A DNA stretch of 64,000 nt from Capsulimonadaceae bacterium (GTDB taxonomy: Bacteria; Armatimonadota; Armatimonadia; Armatimonadales; Capsulimonadaceae): NCBI GenBank assembly GCA_031292625.1, contig JARLGU010000052.1, positions 31,204-95,203 of the forward strand. Direction: 5' to 3'. Under the pieces are notes generated by a model. The model saw only the letters and a list, made by a program, of their open reading frames with translations. It searched no databases and had not been told where the DNA came from. A program made the position numbers and the translations under genes. Below, in pieces: positions 51,543 through 57,707 of this stretch (position 1 is the stretch's first letter; every line of letters starts with the position of its first letter).

Positions 51543-53360
51543 CTAGCGTTCTCCGATAGCCCGCTGATAGGATGCATAGGATGTTTGTAATTGGTACTGT
51601 GCGGCGGAAAGACTGTTTTCCGCGCTGGCAAGATTGGCCTGTGCCGTTGTAAGCTCGAGCAGCGTACCCGCGCCCGCTCGATACCGGAGAGCAGCAATCC
51701 GAACCAGTTCGCGATTGTAGGCGACGCCCGATTGCGCCGATTCCACGAGTGCTTGAGCGTTGATGACGTTCACGGAGGCATCGCGGACTTCTAGCTCGAT
51801 ATTCTGCTGGAGCTGCTGTTTGAGAGTCGCCTGCTGCGTTTCGTTTTCCTTCGCGCTTCTGACGTTGATACGAGTCTTTCCGGCGTCGTCCAGCGGAACG
51901 GAGATCGTCGCGAGAAGCGCTCCGTTGTAGTACTTGCCATCGCTGCCGGGATATGCTCCGGTGAAGGCGACGTTGGCGCCGATGCCGATTGCCGGCATCA
52001 GGCCAGCCTCTTGAAGCTTGGTTACCTTCCTGGCCATCTGGATGTTCAGGTCGGCCTCGCGGATCTCGGGCCTTGCCGAGAATGCCTTGGCGACGGCCGG
52101 CTTGATGTCGAAAGAAGGTGGAAGCGACGGCAACGGAGGAGAGACAAGCGTGAAGTTGTTGTCCGGCGACAGCCCCATGAGGGTATCAAGCGTCTGCAAC
52201 TCCACCATCAGGTTGTTGCGCGCGGCGATCAGCGTCTGCTGGGCGCTGATCATCTGGCTCTGCGCACTGTAGACGTCGTATTGCGCGACCGCGCCCGCAT
52301 TGTATTTCACCGTGGAATCGTGCAACGTCACTCGGGCATTGTCGACGAGCTCTTGAGCAGTCGCAATGTTCGATTGATATTGCAGCGCGGCGTAGTAAGC
52401 GTTTTTGACGGATAGCGCCAGTTCATTCGATGTTCTGTCTCGATCGATCGTGTAGAACTGCGTATTCCATCTAAGTACCGCGCCGGCCTTTCCGACTAAT
52501 CCGAATACGTCAATCGCCTTGCTTGCCGTGATGCTGGCGCCGTAATTGGTGTACTGTCCGGTCGAGGAAATCAGGCTTTCTACCGCGCTGAGCGCGCTGC
52601 CGGATGATGAGGCGGCGGCGTTTGCCGTTTTCGCAACGGCGTCGGTCTTTGCCGTCTCCAGCTTTTCGACGAGCGCTTGGACCTGACTCGTATGAGAGAC
52701 CGTGCCCGACGAGCCCACCAGCGCATTCGATGTCGCGGCATTGCCCGTACCCGTTCCTGTAACCGACGGCGACCCCGTGGATGGCGATGCCGTCGATGCC
52801 GCGCCGCCAGTAACGTTCATGATCGTGGTCGTCGTTGCGCCGACCGTGGAACTGCCGCTGCCCGTGGACGACGATACGCTCGTAATGCCGGACGATGTGT
52901 AAAGCGTCGACGATGCCCCGTCCGTCACGGACGGCAGGCTGAAGCCTGAGACGCCGAGCTGACTAGTTGAAACGGAGCCGGCGACCGCACTTGTCTTGTA
53001 TGTCGTCTCTGATCCGCTTGCTGCCGCCGTGACGCTGATCCCGTTTTGCACATTGTTAGCCGCTTCGCTGTTCTTGGCGGCCCGGATGTTGTGATCCGCG
53101 GTCGCGATCTGCGGGTTGGCGGCAAGAGCGCGCGCGATCGCCTGTTCCAACGTCAAAGCCGGGCCAGTTGCCGATGGCCCGGGGGGCAGCGGCGCAGTGA
53201 TGACCGGCGTGATAGGAAGCGCCAGCGGCGCGGGCGCCGGCTCAGGCTGAGCCGCTGGCGCCGGGCTTGCAGTCTGGGCCTGGACGATCCCTGTTGCCGC
53301 AAGGGCGAGCACTGCGGCGGGCAGAAATTGGCGTCGATTGTTTTTAGCTCGTTGAGTCAA
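51543..53360 (-). CDS. TolC-family outer membrane efflux protein with large surface-loop insertion
   Basis: A 605-aa outer membrane factor. A signal peptide (to about residue 28, VQAQ) is followed by a Pro/Ala-rich segment, then the OEP repeats (LEQAIARALAANPQI and the second half around KAFSARPEIREADLNIQMA). Between the first beta strand (about 108-118) and the second (about 270-285) lies a stretch of about 150 residues dominated by Ser, Thr, Gly and Ala. In TolC topology this is the first extracellular loop. The TTG start 53360 overlaps the abrB stop by 4 bp (TTGA), with GGGGG upstream. It forms the exit duct for the RND pump. Confidence 0.9.
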   Translation of the reverse strand: MTQRAKNNRRQFLPAAVLALAATGIVQAQTASPAPAAQPEPAPAPLALPITPVITAPLPPGPSATGPALTLEQAIARALAANPQIATADHNIRAAKNSEAANNVQNGISVTAAASGSETTYKTSAVAGSVSTSQLGVSGFSLPSVTDGASSTLYTSSGITSVSSSTGSGSSTVGATTTTIMNVTGGAASTASPSTGSPSVTGTGTGNAATSNALVGSSGTVSHTSQVQALVEKLETAKTDAVAKTANAAASSSGSALSAVESLISSTGQYTNYGASITASKAIDVFGLVGKAGAVLRWNTQFYTIDRDRTSNELALSVKNAYYAALQYQSNIATAQELVDNARVTLHDSTVKYNAGAVAQYDVYSAQSQMISAQQTLIAARNNLMVELQTLDTLMGLSPDNNFTLVSPPLPSLPPSFDIKPAVAKAFSARPEIREADLNIQMARKVTKLQEAGLMPAIGIGANVAFTGAYPGSDGKYYNGALLATISVPLDDAGKTRINVRSAKENETQQATLKQQLQQNIELEVRDASVNVINAQALVESAQSGVAYNRELVRIAALRYRAGAGTLLELTTAQANLASAENSLSAAQYQLQTSYASYQRAIGER

Positions 53361-53650
53361 GAACGAGTGCCCCCATTTTCACAATTATCCGAATCCAGCT
53401 CCGTGTCTTCCGCAAGCGCACTTTCCGCTCTGCGCAAGTGATCGACCATCATTTCGAGGAACTCATGGAGCGCTTCCGCCTTGCAAATCATCAGATGGTG
53501 CTTATCCGGCGTTCCAATCACAATGAGCTTTTCGCCCGTTTCGATGTCGAATGCCCGTCTCGCTTCAGCCGGTATCACAATCTGCCCGCGCTCGCCTACG
53601 GTCACCGTGCCATAGAAGTCGTCGCCGGCTTTTTTTCGTTTCTCACTCAT
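53357..53650 (-). CDS. AbrB/SpoVT-family transcriptional regulator
   Basis: A 97-aa protein with an N-terminal swapped-hairpin AbrB domain (YGTVTVGERGQIVIPAEARRAFDIETGEKLIVIG) and an acidic helical C-terminus. It probably controls the efflux operon it heads: tolC follows with a 4-bp overlap. A longer start is unlikely, since GGGAGGAG precedes ATG 53650 ideally. AbrB domains also occur as antitoxins, but no toxin gene is adjacent. Confidence 0.9.
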   Translation of the reverse strand: MSEKRKKAGDDFYGTVTVGERGQIVIPAEARRAFDIETGEKLIVIGTPDKHHLMICKAEALHEFLEMMVDHLRRAESALAEDTELDSDNCENGGTRS

Positions 53651-53682
53651 CGCTCCGCTCCTCCCACGTCTTAACCAACATG

Positions 53683-53730
53683 CAAATCATACAAATCATA
53701 CATGTGCGAAATTGTACCACGTTACATGTG
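53683..53730 (-). promoter_or_regulatory. Repeat-rich region upstream of abrB
   Basis: CAAATCATA occurs twice in tandem (53683-53691, 53692-53700), and ACATGTG occurs at 53700-53706 and 53724-53730. On the coding strand a TACAAT and two TATGAT hexamers could serve as -10 boxes. These direct repeats are candidate AbrB autoregulatory sites. Confidence 0.4.
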
Positions 53731-54070
53731 AAGTAGTTATGAAGTATTCGGAATCTTGCGTGAAGTTTATTAGGGGGCCGTGGTCGTTCACACGGCAAGC
53801 GACGCAACTCATGAGAAACGCCGAAAGCGGCGCGCAAAATACTGCGTCGGCCTGTCGCCGCCTTTCCGGCCCGGCGGATGCAGGTGAACGTTGGCGTCGC
53901 CGATCGAATTTCGCTTCCGCGAGCAGACTTTCGACGATGTTGACCGTCAGGACCGCTGTGCGCGGCGAAGATCATAATTGAGCTTTGGCAAGCAGACCGG
54001 CGTCCTTACGCGGCGCCGGGTCGTTGCAACCCAGGAGCTCAATCTATTTTTGGCATCAATGTGCGCTTTC
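53731..54070. other. Intergenic region without recognised gene
   Basis: About 340 bp between abrB and the SOS-boxed gene. It has several GC-rich short hairpins (such as CGCCG-AAAG-CGGCG near 53820). A minus-strand open frame of 110 codons covers it but has no recognisable domain and runs through the abrB leader, so it is not called. Confidence 0.45.
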
Positions 54071-54691
54071 TTACCCTGCCTCTGCCGCCGCGCGTCCTTT
54101 TTGACACGCTGGACAGAGCGCCGCACCGTACTTGCGCACCGAAAGCACTTCCTGGCTCTGTGTGAGTTCGCGACCGCAGGCGCTGCAGAGGTGCGGACCG
54201 GGAGATGCGCCGCCGTTGGGGACGGAAGGCGCTTGCGCGGGGATTGGGACCGGCCGGCTCGGGGGCTCGGTAGGCTCCGATGCATCGGGTTCAGTGGTCG
54301 ACGGCGCAGGCCGGGCGGCGCCGGGACGACGCTCTTGTGGAGAGTCGACAAAGCGTCCCGAGGCGAGTTCATCGAATTCGGGGGCGAACTGGGTACCGAA
54401 TCCGCAGACGGCAAGCGCGCGGCCGATGGCGCCGGTTTCGGCTTTCTCGATATAATCGGGGAAGCCTCGAATGTCTTCCATTTTGGTGCCTTTTGCCATC
54501 AGGCGGCCCGCTTCGTTGTAGACCCGCGCTTCAAAGACGGCAACCTGCTTCTCGACATCGAGCACGAGCGGACTGGTGTCGATGCCCCAGTCCGGGTGCT
54601 GCTCGCGGAACCAGATAAGCCTTGCCGATACGGGGAGGTACTGACGGTTTCCCAGCAGTTTAATAAGGTGCTTATTGGGGTCGAATGCCAT
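54071..54691 (-). CDS. Conserved protein with KAETGAIGRALA motif and C-terminal zinc ribbon; possible DNA-repair role
   Basis: A 206-aa protein. Residues 1-110 form a compact domain (YLPVSARLIWFREQHPDWGI, VFEARVYNEAG) ending in DYIEKAETGAIGRALAVCGFGTQFA, similar in style to the helix found in phage-type single-strand annealing proteins; the resemblance is by eye only. A Pro/Ala-rich linker of about 55 residues leads to a zinc ribbon with CSACGREL and CPACQKG. ATG 54691 has AGGAGA 7 nt upstream; the longer frame to 54736 does not. An SOS-box-like sequence lies just after its -10 box, which fits DNA-damage control. No phage genes surround it. Confidence 0.65.
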   Translation of the reverse strand: MAFDPNKHLIKLLGNRQYLPVSARLIWFREQHPDWGIDTSPLVLDVEKQVAVFEARVYNEAGRLMAKGTKMEDIRGFPDYIEKAETGAIGRALAVCGFGTQFAPEFDELASGRFVDSPQERRPGAARPAPSTTEPDASEPTEPPSRPVPIPAQAPSVPNGGASPGPHLCSACGRELTQSQEVLSVRKYGAALCPACQKGRAAAEAG

Positions 54692-54733
54692 TTCGCGGTC
54701 TCCTGCGCCTGCCACGTTGGATGGTGAATCTCG

Positions 54734-54747
54734 CAAACGTTTGTTCG
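54734..54747 (-). promoter_or_regulatory. LexA (SOS) box-like operator
   Basis: On the minus strand the sequence is CGAACAAACGTTTG, matching 13 of 14 positions of the Gram-positive consensus CGAACRNRYGTTCG. It begins about 12 nt after the -10 hexamer of the same promoter, at about +5 to +18, a position expected to block transcription. Confidence 0.6.
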
Positions 54748-54759
54748 CGAACCGGCGAT

Positions 54760-54789
54760 AATATACCCATCAGACTACAAGAAAGTCAA
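54760..54789 (-). promoter_or_regulatory. Promoter of the zinc-ribbon protein gene
   Basis: Minus-strand TTGACT (54784-54789), 18-nt spacer, TATATT (54760-54765). The predicted start is near 54752, giving a leader of about 60 nt. Confidence 0.7.
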
Positions 54790-54874
54790 ATGTTTTTAAA
54801 GTCCTTTACAAGACAACAAGTAGCATCGAGTCCCTACAAGGGGCAAGACGAGCCTATTTTTCGTACGGAATGTG

Positions 54875-54904
54875 TTGACTGATTCGGATTTTCTGTGATA
54901 GACT
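54875..54904 (+). promoter_or_regulatory. Promoter of G5-3D gene
   Basis: TTGACT (54875-54880), 18-nt spacer, TAGACT (54899-54904), about 150 nt before the TTG start. The leader includes GC-rich hairpins but no c-di-AMP (ydaO) riboswitch consensus. Confidence 0.55.
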
Positions 54905-55062
54905 GATCCGTGCTCTTTGTCCGATTGCTCATTGGAGCCTCGGATGCAAAGGTCGGCTCGCCAGAAGCAAGTGGCGTTCCGGCATGAAGCGCGGCGCGGA
55001 AGGACAATCTGTCCGGCTCGCGCAAGCGGCCTACCAACCACACACCAAAAGGAGGAGACTCT

Positions 55063-55917
55063 TTGCAGGAGCGTACGAAAAATAACCCACTAAGCGGTCA
55101 GCCCGCTGTCGAGGCAACCCGCGTTGCGCCTAGAACGATCAGGCGCAGCAGCTTGGCGGTAGCCGCGACATGCGCCATCGCGATGGGTTTGGCATATCAC
55201 TCGCTGTTCGCGGTAGCCTCTGAAAAGGCGCCTGCGGCTCTGGTCGACGCTACGGTCGTCGCTGCGGAACCGCAACCACAGCCCGTGGCTCCCGATGTCA
55301 CAACCGCCAGCGCCACCCCCTCGATGCAAGCCCAGTTCGAGACTGTCGGCGGGTTTGATATTCAGACGGAAGTTCACACAGAGGTCATTCCATTCAGAAC
55401 CTACATGCTTATGAGCGAAACAGTCGCTCCGGGCCATGTGCGCAACGGCGCGACGGGGGAGAATGGTATTCGCGAAAAGCGACTAAAGGTCTACTATAAG
55501 AAGGGCGATGCCGTCAAATCCGATGTGATCTCGGATCGCATCATCAAGGAGCCCGTCGATCATATCACGTATTGTGGGATCAGGACGCGCGATGCGCGCG
55601 CGCTGCCCTCGCGATCCGGTTCTTATGATCGGGTTCGCGAACTCAACATGGTCGCAACAGGATATGCTCCGTGGCAGGGAAGCCGCACGGGGCGATGCGC
55701 GACCGGTATGCACGCTGGCTACGGAGTGGTCGCCGTTGACCCCCACGTAATCCCGCTGCATAGCAAGCTGTATATCGAAGGCTATGGTTATGCAGTCGCC
55801 GGAGACACCGGCGGCGCGATCAAGCGCAATCGAATCGATCTTGGACACAACACGTTTCGAGAGGCTGCGGATGTGGGAAGACGCCGCGTGCATGTTTACG
55901 TGTTGAATGCCCGCTAA
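55063..55917 (+). CDS. Exported G5-3D domain cell-wall protein (YabE/Rpf-like)
   Basis: A 284-aa protein with a membrane anchor or signal (SSLAVAATCAIAMGLAYHSL), a linker, a G5-like domain (about 95-170: TEVIPFRTYMLMSETVAPGHV to KEPVDHITYCG) and a C-terminal 3D domain (about 192-282) with its three aspartates: VAVDPHVIPL, VAGDTGG and RIDLGHNT. 3D domains resemble MltA-type lytic transglycosylases and cleave peptidoglycan glycan strands. TTG 55063 has AGGAGGAG 6 nt upstream. In Firmicutes, yabE lies before rnmV and ksgA; here rsmA follows after a repeat, and rnmV is missing. Confidence 0.87.
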   Translation: MQERTKNNPLSGQPAVEATRVAPRTIRRSSLAVAATCAIAMGLAYHSLFAVASEKAPAALVDATVVAAEPQPQPVAPDVTTASATPSMQAQFETVGGFDIQTEVHTEVIPFRTYMLMSETVAPGHVRNGATGENGIREKRLKVYYKKGDAVKSDVISDRIIKEPVDHITYCGIRTRDARALPSRSGSYDRVRELNMVATGYAPWQGSRTGRCATGMHAGYGVVAVDPHVIPLHSKLYIEGYGYAVAGDTGGAIKRNRIDLGHNTFREAADVGRRRVHVYVLNAR

Positions 55918-55929
55918 TTCCCCTCCATG

Positions 55930-56022
55930 CTCCTTCGCCGAGAAGGAGAATGCCCGTCTTCCCCGCGGGCATCAGGAGAGTACCGCCGCACCAGGATCCC
56001 CCCTGGCGCGGCGGCACTTTTT
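55930..56022 (+). terminator. Three consecutive hairpins ending in an intrinsic terminator
   Basis: CTCCTTC/GAAGGAG (55930-55948), ATGCCCG/CGGGCAT (55950-55972), and CCGCCGC-A-CCAGG/CCTGG-C-GCGGCGG (55983-56014) followed by T5 at 56018-56022. The third is a strong rho-independent terminator for the G5-3D gene. The regular spacing of the first two is notable but may just protect the mRNA 3' end. Confidence 0.8.
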
Positions 56023-56358
56023 GTTATGGGCGATCGGCTTTGCGTTGCCGGGCGACCCAACTTGCGGCAAACGCTCCAACGGGCGGAATGCGCATTCATC
56101 CTGTGGACGAGGCTGCACTTTGCGCCGGAAAACACTCGCTTGCATGGCTACGCGGGTAGACTCTATCAGGTTAGGTCTCTCGCTTGCAGCGCGTTAAGCG
56201 AGTGGTTGCGTTAGATTGGGCAAGACTTAGGAACGCTTCCGTGGCCGCTGGGCTTTTTCAAGCGCTTCGCGTGCGGCCTGCCAACAGGCTGAGTGTTAGG
56301 CGGCTAAAGCAAAATGACCAGCCCGGCATAGAGGGAATCTTAATCCTCATCTTCTCTT

Positions 56359-56650
56359 ACAAAGCGAAAGTCCAGCAGAGAAAGTGTGTAAGAAAGAGAA
56401 GAGCCTTGTAAGACGGCTCCCCGGCCGCCGTGGCCGTTTTTGAGAAAGGGCCGTCACAGCCCTTTCCCCGCTTAACGATGTACGCTGGAATCGGACGTTG
56501 GCAGCAAAACGCCGTACGCGTGTCGACGCGGCCTTGCTGATCGACCCCCTGAACGAGGCATGCGCAAAAAGATGCCCCGGCGGCACGGGCCGTCCTGAAT
56601 CTTTCTCGCAACGCCGATTCTTTACTCACCTTCTAACAAAGCGAAAGTCC
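56359..56650. repeat. 15-bp direct repeats flanking repeat copy B
   Basis: ACAAAGCGAAAGTCC occurs at 56359-56373 and again at 56636-56650, bracketing the dispersed repeat. Just inside, AGAAAGTGTGTAAGAAA and TTCTTTACTCACCTTCT are imperfect inverted repeats (13 of 17). This layout resembles an inserted miniature element with a target duplication, but copy A lacks the direct repeats. Confidence 0.5.
56403..56608 (+). repeat. Dispersed intergenic repeat, copy B
   Basis: It matches the reverse complement of 19731-19937 at about 80 % by hand. The conserved blocks begin GCCTTGTAAGACGG and end near TTCTC. On the minus strand copy B has an uninterrupted frame (56357-56629, 90 codons) that shares DTRTAFC, TARAAGA and IVK with the copy A frame, whereas copy A has a stop there. 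It lies between the G5-3D terminator and rsmA. Confidence 0.85.
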
Positions 56651-56655
56651 TTTAA

Positions 56656-57543
56656 ATGATAATTCCATCGAACCTCGCATCCCCTGCCGCCGTCGCTCAA
56701 ATCCTTCGCCAACGCGGCATTAGTCCGCGTAAGCGCTACGGTCAAAACTTCCTAGTTGACGGCAACATACTCGCTCGCATCGTCGACTCCGCCGAACTGA
56801 CGGAGGGCGCGCAAGTGTTCGAGGTCGGAGCCGGATTGGGCGTGTTGACTCGCGCGCTGGCCGAGCGGGTTGGGGACCGGGGGCGGGTTGTCAGCGTCGA
56901 GATCGACCGCGATCTGATCGCCGTTCTCGCAGATACGCTCGCTGGTTTGCCGCAGGCGCGTATTGTAGCCGGCGATGTGCTGGCGACGGATCTCGACGCG
57001 CTCTTCACGAAGGAGTTTGATCTGGCGAAGCCTGTTTCGGTTACGGCAAATATCCCGTACTCAATCACGAGCCCGTTGATCGCCGCGCTGCTGGAGCGCA
57101 AGCTGCCGATCGCGCGTATCGTTCTTCTCGTTCAGCGGGAGGTCGCGCTTCGTCTCGCCGCCGCGCCGGGGACATCCGATTACGGCGCTTTCACGGTCTT
57201 TTGCCAGTATCACACGGTTGTCGAGAATCTGTTTACGGTTCCGCGTACAGTCTTCATTCCCGCGCCGGATGTTACGAGCGCGGTTGTTCGCCTGACGCCG
57301 CGCCAATCGCCGCCCGTGGACGTCCCCGATGAGGCCGAGCTCTTCGCCGTGATCCGCGCGGCATTTGGTCAGCGGCGCAAGACGCTTCCGAACGCGCTGC
57401 TTGGCGATCCGGCGCTGGGCTGGACGCGTGAACGGATCGCGCAGGCTCTGAGCGTCGCCGGCATCGCGCCGATTCGTCGCGGCGAGACGCTCTCGTTGGC
57501 CGAGTTTGCGGCGGTGGCGCGCGCGGGGCATGAACGGGCGTAG
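56656..57543 (+). CDS. rsmA: 16S rRNA dimethyladenosine transferase
   Basis: A 295-aa KsgA/RsmA methyltransferase that dimethylates two adjacent adenines near the 3' end of 16S rRNA during 30S assembly. Hallmarks are RKRYGQNFLVDGNIL (26-40), the SAM-binding VFEVGAGLGVLTRAL (54-68), VEIDRDL (81-87), and the catalytic ANIPYSITSPLI (N132-Y135). The C-terminal domain is complete. Only six bases separate the second 15-bp direct repeat from the ATG, and no good ribosome-binding site is visible, so an insertion may have replaced its native leader. Confidence 0.96.
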   Translation: MIIPSNLASPAAVAQILRQRGISPRKRYGQNFLVDGNILARIVDSAELTEGAQVFEVGAGLGVLTRALAERVGDRGRVVSVEIDRDLIAVLADTLAGLPQARIVAGDVLATDLDALFTKEFDLAKPVSVTANIPYSITSPLIAALLERKLPIARIVLLVQREVALRLAAAPGTSDYGAFTVFCQYHTVVENLFTVPRTVFIPAPDVTSAVVRLTPRQSPPVDVPDEAELFAVIRAAFGQRRKTLPNALLGDPALGWTRERIAQALSVAGIAPIRRGETLSLAEFAAVARAGHERA

Positions 57544-57649
57544 GATCGTTCGGTGGGCGAGCGCTTCCCAGCAACGATAAGAACGTTGCATTGGCATTCC
57601 GCCGTCACTATGACACGCGAAATAGCTCCTGAACGATCGATTGCGGTTA

Positions 57650-57677
57650 TTGACACGCAACCATGGCGTGGTATAAT
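57650..57677 (+). promoter_or_regulatory. Promoter of alpha-galactosidase gene
   Basis: TTGACA (57650-57655), 16-nt spacer, TATAAT (57672-57677), both perfect hexamers, 30 nt before the ATG. Confidence 0.85.
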
Positions 57678-57681
57678 TAGC

Positions 57682-57697
57682 ACCATATTAATTTGGT
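57682..57697 (+). promoter_or_regulatory. LacI-family operator (copy 1)
   Basis: ACCATATTAATTTGGT is a near-perfect palindrome (one mismatched pair) that spans the predicted transcription start, 5 bp after the -10. The same ACCATATTAAT-TGGT sequence recurs at 59882-59897 before the lacI-type gene. Confidence 0.8.
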
Positions 57698-57707
57698 ATG
57701 ATTTTCC

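Noticed and set aside
53643..53975. 110-codon minus-strand frame between abrB and the SOS-boxed gene
   Set aside because: Arg/Pro-rich composition typical of an antisense or random GC-rich frame, no domain, and it covers the abrB ribosome-binding site and leader.
54905..55062. c-di-AMP (ydaO) riboswitch before the G5-3D gene
   Set aside because: Such riboswitches often precede 3D/Rpf genes, but the conserved blocks of that riboswitch are absent from this leader.
55930..55972. Two regular hairpins after the G5-3D gene as a structured ncRNA
   Set aside because: They are simple short stems directly before a strong intrinsic terminator and are most economically read as 3'-end structure.
56357..56629. 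90-codon minus-strand frame in repeat copy B as a real protein gene
   Set aside because: The frame is shared with copy A, but there a stop codon interrupts it, and differences are not concentrated at third codon positions.
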